This document shows positions 47,634 to 59,862 of a DNA stretch of 64,000 nt, one piece after another. This stretch comes from Gloeophyllum trabeum ATCC 11539. Lineage: Eukaryota > Basidiomycota > Agaricomycetes > Gloeophyllales > Gloeophyllaceae. Positions within the stretch are counted from its first letter, which is position 1, and every line of letters begins with the position of its first letter. The translations under genes and the position numbers were made by a program. The notes under the pieces are model-generated. The model was not told the DNA's origin, did not search any database, and worked only from the letters and a program-made list of their open reading frames with translations. The stretch spans positions 2,668,570 to 2,732,569 of the forward strand of contig NW_006920410.1 of the NCBI RefSeq assembly GCF_000344685.1. Reading direction: 5' to 3'.

Positions 47634-49300
47634 ATGTCCGGGTACAACCAAGTTTGTCTAGCTGGTCTTGACACTATGGTTCTGCATCTCCACAATAATT
47701 CCCTGCCACCGAGTCCGTCCGAGGAGGGTCAGAATACGAGCTCATATATAGCCATTACCTGCAATACAGCGGGTATCAAGGGCGCCTTCAAGACCGCCCG
47801 TCCACCTCTCGGTGATAAGACACCAAGTCTGAACACGGTGCGTCGTCAGGAGCGATTCGGATCCCCCGCCTTTTGCTATTAGATGCACCCAACTGATACC
47901 ATCATTCCAACATCTAGGCCGTCTTTTCGACGCTCCCGCCTGACCTGTACCCTGCGAGCTTTGACGGAGTCGGAACACCGAAAACACCGGCGACCACTAT
48001 TCCTGGCCGTCTATCAAGGCCTTTTCCGATTATCATACAGAAGGCGCTGCCCGAGCTACCCATTCCTTCTCCGACAGAGGCTGCTGCAGTTCCTAGTCCA
48101 GACTCCAAACCCCTTCCCTTGCCGCCAAGCCCGTCTTCGACTGACTCCCCGCGCCCTCAGCCCCCTTTATCAGCTACGGCTGACCTTGACCGCGAGATCT
48201 CTCCTGACGAACACGATGTTGACATCCCACCCCCGGTGCCCTCCAAATCTCAGGAGATCCATAACGAGCCGTACGACATCCCCATACCCGAACACCCAAA
48301 CAGTCCTTATGTACCCTGGCCGTCACCTGTCCGTAGGCGAATAGTCCACCGTAAACCGAGTCACGCGTCAGTGGCATCTGGCTCATGCTCCGCGGTAACA
48401 ATACGCCGCAACTCGTCTACGTACACGCGTAGTGGTGCGCGAGCACCGGAGCCACCGGAACTTGATGACCAGTATTCAGTCGTCGGCGCGCCGTCATGTA
48501 TGGATGGGATCAAAGGGAAGGGGAAAGTGCAAGCGCTGAAGCTGAAGCGCAGCTTCAAGAATCTGAAGCGTGCCGTAGCGAAGAAAGTATCGATCTTGTC
48601 CAAGCCAATTACCCAGTTCCACTGCCACCACGGACCTCGCTCCGACACACCTCCCATGCCCTCTTATCAAGGTACTCCGCCTGTACTTGATATCAGAGCG
48701 TTTACGCCGCCCTCATCCGCTTCCGACCTATCCGTTGCGTCTCACCCTTCATCAGCGGGCTCTAGGTCTCTTGCCGAGTGGCTGTCGGAGCGCCGTAGGG
48801 AATCTCTCGAGCTCGACCTTGAAAGGGATGAGCAGGAAGAAGATGGACGGTGGGGCATGACCCTAGATGAGTATGAACGGAACGGGAGCTGGCTGGAACT
48901 CCAGGGGGATGATGGTGAAGACGACGCCGAGGACAGTGTCTTGGACGGCCTTACAGAAGATCTCGTTTCACCCCTGAATTTCACGGAGGAGAGCTACTTC
49001 GACGGCGCGGAGTCGGAAGCGGTAACCCCCATCTGCCAGGGATACAAGGAACGGCAACGAAGCCCCGACTCCGCCGGTTCGGGCTCGTCTTCCTTCTTGT
49101 TCCGCCCCTCCTACGTGAGCTTGCGGAGGTGCGAGTCTATGCCGGCGTTGCCTTCGGCTTCACAGGAACCCACTCGTTCCAACGAGACAGTTGTCCCGAA
49201 TGCTTCCATCACCTTGACCAATGGTCTATATCTCGACAGCAGCTATGCATCTACCGATGGCATGCTAGTTGTGCGACCGAAGATTCAATGGAAGGATTGA
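47634..49300 (+). CDS. Ser/Pro-rich protein of unknown function
   Basis: Two exons, 47634-47837 and 47918-49300, give 528 residues. The protein is mainly disordered: PPDLYPASFDGVGTPKTP, LPELPIPSPTEAAAVPSPDS, then a basic helix (KVQALKLKRSFKNLKRAVAK), an acidic segment with SLAEWLSERRRESLELDLER and WGMTLDEYERNGSWLEL, and a tail rich in Ser. The EWLSERRRESLEL element recurs in uncharacterised agaricomycete proteins, but I cannot assign a function. The true start is uncertain: the same frame is open upstream to 47418, and an additional 5' exon is possible. Confidence 0.55.
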
Positions 49301-50349
49301 ATGGGCGGGCTTGCACCTGACTCGTAACCTCGGATCTCGGAAGATTGCCAGACTCGTCACTTACCACAGCAGATTGGAACCCCCTCTGCCCCTCTCAAGA
49401 AGCCGGCTCGTCAAACAGCACTCGCGCACTTTCTTTACAATCAATAGCGGGAAACACCCATTCACCCTTTCATTATTGATCACTTCATTTGTATCGCTCA
49501 ACGGACCTCGCAAGCATTGTACTTCCAACACGTCGACATACCTCATACCCGGGAACCCCATACCTCGTCACTGTCATTCACTTTACAAATACTGTACCAC
49601 CTAATCACCAGCCGGGAGACCGGCTGATCTGTAGCCATTAGACTATAATAAGATCGATTTGTTGTTTCTTGATGTCCTACCAGCCATTGTGAAGTATAAC
49701 CCGTCCTGTCTTGCAGGCTTTCGCTAGACATAAGGGACCACTCGCGCCTGCTAGAGGTGAACATAATTGAGGTATGTGTGCAGTCGTGAGTAAGCTCGGG
49801 CCAGTATTGTCGTCACGAAACCTTGTCGGCGTAACAAACTCATCGTACTCACTGCGAAAATAGGGACGCATTACATTGGACACGGGGATATGAGGACGCA
49901 ACAAAAGTCAGATCAGTAGCGCAACATACACTTGCACTTCAGGTTTCGTGACCGATACCAAGCAGGCGTGTCCCTTTGAGTTGGCCGACGCAACGTAGCC
50001 TCTGGAGTTGGAGATCTCTCCATGGCAGAGACGAGCAGAGATGAGTGAAGTACAGAGCTTTGGGCGGCCCGGCCAATGCGATCGTTACGGCAACTGCCAT
50101 TGAGCCCGAATAGGCAAGTTTTGTAAATCCAGGTGTTGCGCTTCGTGACCGGATTGGAGCGCATGCTTGTTGTGCTGCCGTTCCCTCGCTCGCCCTGCTT
50201 CATGAAATACAAGGGCTGTTTGTGCATACATATCATGTCAAACTCCCCGCTGGCACTCTCGCACACAACTATTACAACCGTCACCTAGAGTCTGTCGATT
50301 TCGCCCTTCTCGCACGTCCAAGCTCACGAACTTCACTGCTGTGGCGAGC
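49301..50349. other. Intergenic, about 1 kb
   Basis: Between two plus-strand genes. Frames are short and unlike coding sequence. Nothing identifiable. Confidence 0.4.
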
Positions 50350-53300
50350 ATGTCTCAATTCAGCGATCTGACAAAAGGCGATTTAGCCGATGTGGCACAA
50401 TCACGTCTGCTTAAAGCAAGGCGCGTTGCGCCACGGCCCTCTTCTTCATCTCCTACCATGTCCCGACTCGCCACACCATCCTACTCGACCGCCGGCGCGG
50501 CCAGCGCGTCCTCGTCTTCCGCACGATGTATCTGCATTCGACAGCCAGAGGCTGTCAAACGTCAATACCACACGACTAGCCCGGAATATCGGGAGGCTGT
50601 GAATCGAATGGCTACTCACTCGGCGAAGCCGACCTCCCGCTTCTTCAAAGTCGTTTTGGCAGAGATGGAAGAGCCACCGGCGCGACCCTTCAAATTCAAG
50701 TGGCCGCTATTCCCGGTCAATCCGGTGGAGGAAGAAGAGCAACGTCGTCGCTGCTATAACATGATAGATTGGAGTAAGGGGAAGGAGAGGGAGGACGTGC
50801 CACCCGAAGAGAAGCTGCAAGTACAACCGGTCAATCACGACAACAATGATTATTCGAAGCCGTCGGAAGCTCAGATGAAGTTATGGCTTTTCCCGCCGAC
50901 AGGAAAATGGGAGTGGGCCACAGGTCTCAATATAGAAGATGCTCAAGTGCTGAGCGTCGTAGAATGTGAGTGGCGCTCCGTTTGCTACGCATGCCACACA
51001 TTCTCAAGTACCTCGCAGCTTGTGATACATACGATATTACTCTAAAAAGAGGTAATTTGGGGGGACATCCTATTGACTACATGTGCAAAACGTACGTCTC
51101 GCCACTCGGCCTGAACGCATGTGGCGACCTCACCTCCCTCATACAGGTGGAAGAAACAAATGCAGAATCGCTGGGAAGGGTTCTTCACAGAGGTGGGTGT
51201 CGGTTCCGTATGGCGTCTGTTTCCCTGTGTCTCATTAACCGAATCATGAACAGGCTGCCCTGTATAAAGCCGAGTGCTACTTGAAGAACTACCAAGGCGA
51301 GATCGTCCCGCGGGTTATTGGCATGTTCGACTCGGCCGGGGAAACTCATTTGGCCATGGAGCCGCCACATCCCGTCTTCTGGGTACAGGCCTCACGGTCG
51401 ATGCCCGACGTCTTGAAAGAGCGCGTCCTCCAGGCATACCGGGATTTACACAACGCTGGCATCGTGCATGGCTCCCCTGACCCAAACCGCGTTCTCATCG
51501 GCGCTGACTGCAGAATCACAATCACAGACTTCCAGCACGGTCGATCGGTGGTCCCGAATGAGCGGCTCAAGATCAAGGAGGCGACTGTCGGTCAATTCGC
51601 GAGGGAGATGAGGAAAGTCAAGTGCATGCTTGACTACCAAGGGGCATTTGCGAGGGAGTTGGAGAAGGCGCGGAGAGCGGGTGAGGTGCGCCGCCGCAAC
51701 GAGGAGATAACCAAGTTGCAGGAGCGTCGTAACAAAGGAGAGGACGTCGGCGAGATACCGCCGCTCGATACCTCGATTCAGGAGGAAGGAACCTTCGGGC
51801 CTTTGAATGATGCCGACCTGAAGCGTTGGAAGAAGCAAATGGACGAGGGCCCGCGACGTTTCGTATTCCCGAGCGTCACGAAGGAGCAATTGCACAAGGA
51901 GTGCACGAAGTTCATGGCGATGCTCGTCAGTCTGGAGGCACAGAGCAAGGAGAAATGCCCCGTTCACCCGATGGATGGCGCGGCTCTCGCTGCATCTGAC
52001 GAACGACCACCTGACGTACAGCTCGGGAAGCGTCGCCGCACGAACTCCGAGTTCGAGTCTGAGGCAGAGCGGGCCGAGCGTATCAAACGCAACCGCCTCG
52101 AGATAGCGCCCAGCCTATTAACCCCTGCGGTTTACGATCGACAGTCCTGGGTAAACCAGAAGCTCACGGATGTCGTGCGGGAGATGGCTTGCCAGTCATC
52201 ACCGGTGCTATCCACTCCTGCGGTCAAGGTGCCTCGTGAGTAGCTGAATTTAGTACTTTGGTTTGGGTCTTTCTCTGATTCCTTTGGTTTAGCTGCACGT
52301 GCTTTTGGGGTACAGTCCTCGTACTCAGGGGACTACTCCCTTCGGAACTCAAGATTCCGGAGGTGGGATGAACCCGTTGCACAGGAGGAGGATGAAGTCT
52401 ACGCGGACTACGTGATCACCACCTTTGAAATCACGCCGCGGGCAGCCCCAATCAAAGTGACCGACTACGCCTACAAGCCGTACAAGGGGAAGCGTGGCTA
52501 CTACGTCCCTCATCCTCCGACGCAGACGCTTATGGAGACGTATCGGTGGTCGCATATCCGCGGCCAGAACATCGAGATCTGTGCGAGAGAAGGGCTAGAC
52601 CACGGCCTCCTCGTCAAAAGTAGTCGGCGTGCTGCACTGCAGGAGCTTGGCTTGAAGCGAGACTTCGTCGCCAGAGGCGGTCTACGCAGGATCAAAGAGA
52701 TGACGAGCGTTGAATGGTCGCGATTCACCAGCAGGAGGGCTGCTAAGGACGAGTACCGTAGCCATGAACAAGAGGACACTCTCAAGCGCAAGTGGTGCTC
52801 AGGGAACGAACGCGGTGTCCACTTCTCGCAGGAATATTCGTACCATGAGTATGAAGTTCCGACCAGCAGTGACGATGAGATGCCGCAACCAGAGGGAGAT
52901 CCGAATCCTAGGCCACGAAAATCCGCTCGGATTGCCCATGCGGAGGCTCGGCGCTCGCCCGCCGCAAAGGCTCCTGTTACAAATGCCCCTGTCAAGAGGA
53001 AGCTGCCGCGCAAAGCACCGGCAGTTCGCAAACTCAAGAGCGCCTTGCGTAAGACGCCGACACCCAGACTCGTGCCTCATAACAAAGATTCTTGGGATCA
53101 CATCGATTCCGTGGTGGAGGAGCAGCTTTCTCCGAAACTCGGTCCGGTAGAGGACTGGGCGACGATCAAGACTTTCCGTCTAGCGGCCTTCAGCAAGCAG
53201 CAGCGTGCAGGACTGCCTCCTCGAACAAAGAGTCCTGGTCCTGGTCCGCGGACCCTACAGCCACAGCTGAGCCTGCTCCAGATACCGATTGCTGCTGACG

Positions 53301-54034
53301 AGATAGCGGAGATGGAGCTGGACCAGGCCGACCTCATTGCCCAGCGAGCACTGCTTTCGAATGGTGCCGGCGCGTCGACGCCGATCGTGGAAGAGGAAGA
53401 CGACATGACATGGGCCACGCCATCCTGGTTATCTGTTAGGAATCAGCCACATGATATGTGGCAGAGAATCCGGGAACGTCGCGTCGCTGAGGAGCTGTAC
53501 GACAAGCAGGAGGAGCTCGTGTGCGGACCGCCGCCTGCAGTGCCTGAATACAACAATCGTGACGTCTCGTTGACGCCGAACGCTGAGCGTGCTCTGGAGA
53601 ACCGACCGTTCGACCTCGGAGAGCTTGACAGCAATTCAGACTGCGGGGGGATCCTTGGGTCTGAGCGCCTTACTAGGAACCGGATGGGATCAATGCCCGA
53701 TCCTGTGGCTGGGCCAAGCAGCGTGAACCTTACAGCGACCTCTCGTCCGCGCCGTGGATCTGTAGAAAGCGTTGCCAGCGATGTTTCGGTTAAATCAGGG
53801 CACCAAGGTCGGAAGTCGGGATCGAGGTCAGTCAAGGAGACTCAGAGACGCTCGAGGAAGTCACATATCAAGGGCCAGTATCCTAAGTCAAGCCGGGCTC
53901 CTTCACCTTCGCTCAGCGAGGAAGAGGAGGAGGTTGAAGGGATGGTCATCTGTGAAGATGAACCGGAGAGGTCACCGTCGACGCAGTCCTCACATTCGTC
54001 TGGATGGTTTGTCCCTCTGAGGCGGTGGTTCTAG
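50350..54034 (+). CDS. Kinase-like protein, predicted pseudokinase, with long basic C-terminal region
   Basis: Exons 50350-50965, 51019-51091, 51147-51192, 51254-52235 and 52293-54034 give 1152 residues. After about 195 residues comes a kinase-like fold: VLSVVESCDTYDITLKRG, a beta-3 Lys in YMCKTWKKQ, a helix-C Glu in FFTEAALYKAECYLK, the hinge HLAMEPPHPVFWVQA, then a catalytic loop HGSPDPNRVLIG and a DFG-position TITDFQHGRS. In related fungal kinases the loop reads HGDxxPRNV; here the catalytic Asp position is Ser and the metal-binding Asn position is Arg. Activity is therefore doubtful. Charged helices follow (ELEKARRAGEVRRRNEEITK) and then 580 residues rich in Lys/Arg/Pro (KKRRTNS-like and PRKSARIAHAEARR patches), probably nuclear. 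No function is known to me. Confidence 0.75.
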
Positions 54035-54964
54035 TCTCCAAGCCTCAGTTGTCCTTCAATGCCGTCGTGCATCTCGTGTTCTCGTTTTGGACGGTGGATT
54101 TAACTTATCTGGTTGTGTTTGTTGTATTTTTGCTCTCTCGATGTACTTGCAGTGTTTGTATACGCTATTCGCGTTTGTTGATTCATCTTTGCCCTGCGAC
54201 TTTGCAGGATTCAGCTGCTGCAATACATGTGCAGATCGGATCTCGATCAGACCGGGGACGCCCCACAGCGGTGGACGATCAATACAACCAGTCAGGTGCC
54301 AGACCAGTTGCTGGCCTCTGCACACGACTCTCCCCAGCTGGGCCGAGCTATGCCCAGGTTATTCACCGCCGCATGCACTTGCTATACATTTCTACCCAGC
54401 ATGGCTGCCACCGCCAGGCTCTGGCAAAGCACGACATTTATGCGGTCGTCAATGATCGTATCACGCTTAGATAACACTAAGGGGGCGGGGTGGACCGTGA
54501 CAGCTCTGGACAGCTGCGCCAGACAGAATTGTAAAGGGAGAGAAGTTTTACCAGGGGTGAGAACATGGCGTCGGTCTCGGCTGTCAAGCAAGTATCCTGA
54601 GATACGATACTGCTTTATTGCCAAACCTCGATGGCTCGTCGGAAACAGTAAGGATGTAGACGACTAAGACGAGGACGCAGTGCGGGTCCAACAAAATACT
54701 GGCAAGCAAAAAATTCACCCACCCGATGCTGGCTGGAGTGGACTGGCGATATGCGAGATAGTTATCGTCCGGACGAGTGATGAAATGGATTGATGGCATA
54801 CGGAGAAGCGAGGGAGCGCCCAGGAACGCTAGAATTGTCGGGCACATGTTAGGCGCGGATACAGCCAGTGGCGCAGCTTGTCAAGCCTCCGGTCTTTAAA
54901 GGCGCGACGATAACGGGCTTTGCTCCATCTTCCTTTTCTTAGTCCTCGTCTCCTCATCGCAACC
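54035..54964. other. Intergenic between the kinase-like gene and the permease
   Basis: The first part is T/G-rich 3' flank; the last 100 bp (TTTAAAGGCGCGACG, then CTTCCTTTTCTTAGTCC) look like the permease promoter and pyrimidine-rich leader. No repeat or RNA gene seen. Confidence 0.4.
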
Positions 54965-57301
54965 ATGTCTGCGACCGAGTCACTAAGTCATGAGAAGTCC
55001 ACTGACAAGTCCACCGACATGGAGAAGAACTATGTCGTGAGCGCCGAGGCGGACGCCGCCTCGACAAATGGCGAGGTCAAGCTGCAGCGCCAGCTCAAGA
55101 ACAGGCATATTGCTATGATCAGGTACGTGGCTCATCTGGAGACACGTTCCTCGGTTTCACTGACATGATTTCATCCTTGCAGTATTGGCGGTAAGTGCAA
55201 TATCAGCACGAAAGATCCGTGGACATTAGACTGAGCGTAATCAGGCGTCATTGGTACTGGCTTGTTCTTGGGTACTGCCTCGTCGCTTGCGAACGGCGGT
55301 CCTGTCGGTCTCATCTTGGGCTATGCCGTGGTCGGCTCTATCTGCTACAGCGTTATGGTTCGTGTTGCCCCAGCCATCACGCTAATCCGTGTGACTCAAA
55401 AGACCCTTCGTTTCTTAGATTTCTCTCGGCGAAATGATTGCTTATCTGCCCATCCCCGGTGGTCATATCAAACTGGCCGAACGCTTCGTTGACCCCGCAC
55501 TCTCTTTCACGATGGGCTGGAATTACTGGTACAATTGGACGATCATCTTGCCCGCCGAATTGAGTGCAGCGGCGGTATTGGTCGACTACTGGACAACATC
55601 GGTCAACAACGCGGTTTGGATAACCGTATGCATGATTGTTGTCCTAATTATCAACTTCCTCGGCGCAGGTGCGAGTTTCTGCGTTTACATCCCTCCACTC
55701 CGTTCCTCACACGCGTGTTCTACGAAATTCTAGGTGCGTACGGAGAGGCCGAATTTATATTTGCGTTCGTGGTTGAATTATCATGTGATACCGATCAGCT
55801 TCACTGAGGTATATTCCAGGTCGATCAAGGTTATCACGATTACGGGTTAGTGCCAATGATCTAGTCTGAACGGGCGGAACTTGAGTCTAATCTAATTTCT
55901 TTTCAAAAAAGGCCTTATCATCCTGGGTATCGTTCTCGACCTTGGTGGTGGACCCAACCATGATCGCATCGGGTTCCGCTACTGGAAACATCCGGGTCCC
56001 TTCGTACAGTTCAATGGCATCTCTGGTGCCGAAGGGCGTTTCCTGGGCTGGTGGGCCGTCCTAACACAGGCCGCTTTCTCCTTCATTGGAACTGAGATTG
56101 TCGCCGTAAGTATCGCAGCGACACTCGACTGTCGAGTCTTGACATTGACCATGTGCCTCTAGATCGCTGCCGGTGAGGCCAAGAACCCCAGGCGCAACTT
56201 GCCCAAGGCCATTCGTCGCGTGTACATCCGGATTCTCTTGTTCTACATCGGAGGAACCATCATCATCGGTTTGCTCGTTCCTTCCACCGACGATCGCCTC
56301 AATCTCTCGAGCGGGACGGCCGCTGCATCCCCCTTCGTGATAGCAATCCAGAATGCTGGTATCAAGGCGCTGCCCTCTGTAAGTTCTTTGCTTTCACACT
56401 TGCATAGAGAACATGATTCTCATCCGCTCAAAAGATTATCAACGCCTGTCTCTTGACCTCTGCATGGTCCGCTGCGTCTAGCGATCTGTACACGAGTTCC
56501 CGTGCTCTTTGTAAGTGGATCAATCTATGGCTCAATCTTAAACTAGGCAAGTGCTCATGCCATTTGTACCTTAGACGGCTTGGCTATGGCTGGCAGTGCT
56601 CCCAAGATTTTCCTGAAGACGAGCAGCAGGGGCTTACCATATGTATCCATCACTTTTTGTGCACTCTTCGCGTTGCTCGCCTACATGGGCATCAACGGCG
56701 GTTCAGGGCGAGTCTTTGGCTGGTTCGCCAACATGACCTCCATCGCCGGCTTGATGACCTGGTTCGGGATTTCCGTGACGTACATCCGTTTCTACAAGGG
56801 ATGGAAGGTTCAGGGATACGACCGAAAGACCTTGCCTTACGCGTCCGGGTTGCAACCTTACGCAGCGTGGTACGGAGCCATCTCATGCCTCGTCATCTGC
56901 TTCGTAAGTGTGATCAGGACACGACTACGCTTCCCAGGTTCTGACGCCTTTGCCTTTGCAGTTCAGCGGCTGGAAGGTTTTCCTTAAGGGCAAGTGGGAC
57001 ACGGCCACCTTTGTCACGAACTACCTGCCTCTTGCGCTGTTCCCGATCCTCTATGTGGGGGCAAGGATCTACACCAAAGTGCCGCCTGTCCGCCCGATGG
57101 ACATGGACTTCATCACCGGTCTAGATGAGATCGAGCGGGATACGTGAGTTCCACTTGCGGGCTACATTCTATTCCTTTCCTAACATCGCAATAGGTATGA
57201 TGAACCCCCACCAAAGAACAGGATCGAAGCGTTCTGGCAGTGGCTGGTGAGTTAGATGGCCAACTTTGACCTGACAGATACTGACAAAAGCACAGATGTA
57301 A
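54965..57301 (+). CDS. Amino-acid permease (YAT/APC family)
   Basis: Twelve or more exons join in phase to a protein of usual length (about 550 residues). After a charged N-terminus (LQRQLKNRHIAMISIGGVIG) come twelve membrane segments typical of fungal permeases: GTGLFLGTASSLANGGPVGL, ISLGEMIAYLPIPGGHIKLA, MGWNYWYNWTIILPAELSAA, IKVITITGLIILGIVLDLGG, AAFSFIGTEIVAIAAGEAKN, RRNLPKAIRRVYIRILLFYI, SAASSDLYTSSRALYGLAMA and GGSGRVFGWFANMTSIAGLM. It imports amino acids at the plasma membrane; substrate range cannot be read. Two oddities: an 8-nt microexon (55183-55190) coding the turn I-G-G of SIGGVIGTG, and a last coding exon of just ATG TAA (57296-57301). Confidence 0.92.
55183..55190 (+). other. 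8-nt microexon in the permease gene
   Basis: TCCTTGCAG|TATTGGCG|GTAAGTGC. With the flanking exons (ending AG, starting GCGTC) it restores S-I-G-G-V-I-G-T-G, the conserved first-helix motif of the family. Confidence 0.8.
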
Positions 57302-57979
57302 TGTGGTCGACGAACGCCTGCATATTGTATTGCGTTGCCGATTTAGTGGAGTTTGACTGTGTCTTAGATGCCGTCAGTGTAACCGTGTCTATCTAATGTA
57401 CTACAACGATAACTACAAAAATATAATGCAGCTTATTTAATGTGGCGTTCACATAGGACGAACGAGAGGGCAATGCCTGGAGAGCCTACGAGGATTGATC
57501 ATCTTTATGGCTGTACAGGGCATGCGAGATACAGATGTTTATCACCAAGGCTACTGCGCGCGCGCGCGAACGTTATCATTGATCACTTGGGTTATCAACA
57601 CGCACTACAGCATCAGTGCTAGGTCATTTGGACCGCCGCGTTCTCGTGAGTCCCTACATCAACCTAGACTTGGTGTACCTGGCTCAATCAATCAGGAGTA
57701 CAGCTTTTCAATAGCGTACCCTATATGAAAGGCTCGTGTATTTTCACCATCACTTCCGACTTGCCAGGAGAGATCGCGGTACTGCGTACCACTCTAATCT
57801 GGGGGTGCACCACTTTCCTTCGCCCTTCAGCATTTATCCCGCCTGGGGCGGCAGGTTACTTCGCCTGAAGGAAACGGTAGCGGGGCTTGATTCCTGGCAT
57901 CATGGGTAAGCACATAACACGACTGCTGCGACGTCTGCGTGTGCCAACGCAGATAACTCATAATCTAGCCTCCGAACCT
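57302..57979. other. Intergenic between the permease and 7-TM genes
   Basis: 3' flank of the permease and upstream region of the 7-TM gene. It contains a short (GC)6 run at 57556-57568. Nothing else recognisable. Confidence 0.4.
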
Positions 57980-59423
57980 ATGATTATGACCAGTCATAGA
58001 CCGTCACTATTATTACGAGCTATCATAACCCTTCAGTTCGTGGGAGGAGCCGGCATCCTACTCATTGTTACCACCGCATACCTCTCGCGGCAAGTCCGGC
58101 GACATGCAACGTGGTACAGTTTCTGCTGCTCGTGGATTATCGCAGTTGTGTCCTATACACTCCTGTGAGTGTCACTATCCGGTGTCTTGAGCTCCATGTC
58201 ACACTGAAATCCAGAACATTCGCCGGACAACAAACGGGCCCTGAGCCTGATTATAACGTTTGTCTTGTGCAGTCAGGTCTTATTTACGCGGCCCCTGTGC
58301 TGTATGTTTCGGAAGTTGAATCCAAATGACTCCTCGCTCACATACTTCCGAACAGGACATCCTCCTCGACTATGACGCTTGTTGTCCAAGTGAGTAGTCG
58401 AGACGAAGAGCGTGTATACCCTTCTTGAAAATCCCAGCTCTGGGTTAGCTTAAATCAGCAGCAAACCTCAGAAACTGTCCCTCGCAGTAAAGTTCCGGCT
58501 CTTGTGGTGAGTGATATCTCGTAATTCATTCCTTACTCTTCCTAACCGGCGGTCGAAGTTGCTTGTTTTTCCGTATGTCGCATGGATAGGCGTCTTCGCA
58601 GGATCTCTCGTGGTAGGAAGCATCCTGTTGGCTCCTTTGGTCATGCCCGTGATTGACTAGTTTGATTTAGTTTGGAATTACTCACCCCCACGACGTGCAA
58701 CGTGCCAGAAGCTGTGTCTACTGCATCAATGCTTCAGGCATTCCGTCAGTACATACTCCCGCCCTCGCATGCGAGTACAGCTAATTTGCATTCCAGGGGA
58801 AAGGTATCTGCGTCTGTCGTGCTTATAGTCATGGTCACAACAATTACCCTTGAAGGTCAGTTGGTAATCATGGGACCAGTAAACATGGCTTATCTACCCG
58901 GTGTTGTTTTTCTCTGCAGTGTTCCTAGCTGTCCGCATATACCGCCGTCGCAATACTTACAAGAACGGCACTCAACATGCTCCGCATTTGTCACTCACAA
59001 CAGCACTGCGGACCGGTATATTCACCCTTGTCGGTGTATTCTCCATAGTGTACGTGCTCAATATCTGCTTCCATCTTGTTGTCTTAGCAATTCTAATGTC
59101 TCTGTCAGGGTCTCCCTCGTGTTCGTTTCGGAGTCAAATTTCAACGGCGATCTATCCAACGTCTTCATAGCGATGAGTGCGTCACGGTCGTACAGGATCA
59201 TCGCTGCACCTGACTATCCTGCATTATCCTTTGCAGTGCCGCTAGCAGCGTTTCTCATATTTGGCACCCAGACTGTGAGGCCACCTCATTAGAACTGCAC
59301 GAATGATAGCTGAATACGCTGTGATAGGATATTTTGAACGCTTGGCATGTTCGAGTCTACCGCAAGGCACCGACAGGAAAACCTCTGCCGCCGTTACCTA
59401 CCGCAGTCGAAGGGAAAGCGTAG
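57980..59423 (+). CDS. Seven-transmembrane receptor-like protein, orphan agaricomycete family
   Basis: About ten short exons join in phase. Seven hydrophobic segments are spread evenly: LLLRAIITLQFVGGAGILLI, WYSFCCSWIIAVVSYTLL, CLVQSGLIYAAPV through TMTLVVQLWVSL, ALVLLVFPYVAWIGVFAGSL, KVSASVVLIVMVTTITLEV, RTGIFTLVGVFSIVVSLVFV and NVFIAMMPLAAFLIFGTQT. The tail after the last segment is DILNAWHVRVYRKAPTGKPL, then PPLPTAVEGKA. The layout suggests a G-protein-coupled-receptor-like protein. I know this sequence type as a multi-copy, unstudied family in mushroom-forming fungi; it lacks the Ste2/Ste3 or cAMP-receptor signatures. Start alternatives are ATG 57986 and an upstream in-frame ATG at 57899. 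One junction needs the donor GTCAGT at 58745 to keep frame (GIP-GKVSASV). Confidence 0.75.
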
Positions 59424-59862
59424 TAACAAACGCACCGGATGCTGGCTTCCAGCCACTCCCATTCACTGTACTCTACATTGTAATGACAGTCCCTCATTAA
59501 TATCTATTGCAGCGCGCGAAAGGCGCGCGCTGCTATATGATTTGTGGCAATTAGATACCAATGTACTGGCATTCAGTCTATACAATAAGAACATCATAGT
59601 CAAACAATCCCAACATAGGCCTCTACTTGGCTGACCAAGGATTGTTACTGTTGTCCAAAATACATAGAAGGAAGGTGGCGAGTCAATGAGACAATAAAAT
59701 ATGGTAAGTGTTACAATAGGACACTATGATGAAAGATGTGGAAGGCAACCGCATGACGAAGACCATGGAAGGAGTGAGATATATGGGGATCGGGGTTTTA
59801 AAGGAGCGTCGTGGATCAGGCCTTCGAAGCCGGGATGTGCAGATTTATGGCTACAATCGCAC
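59424..59862. other. Convergent 3' region, 7-TM gene and RhoGEF
   Basis: 439 bp between two convergent stop codons, AT-rich, with several TATA- and AATAAA-like words (e.g. AATAAAATATGG near 59694). No gene seen. Confidence 0.4.

Noticed and set aside
57556..57568. (GC)n run
   Set aside because: Thirteen bases only; a trivial simple repeat.
58681..58830. Apparent frameshift in the 7-TM gene between IPS and GKVSASV
   Set aside because: Using the donor GTCAGT at 58745 instead of GTACAT keeps phase and gives GIPGKVSASV, so no lesion is needed.
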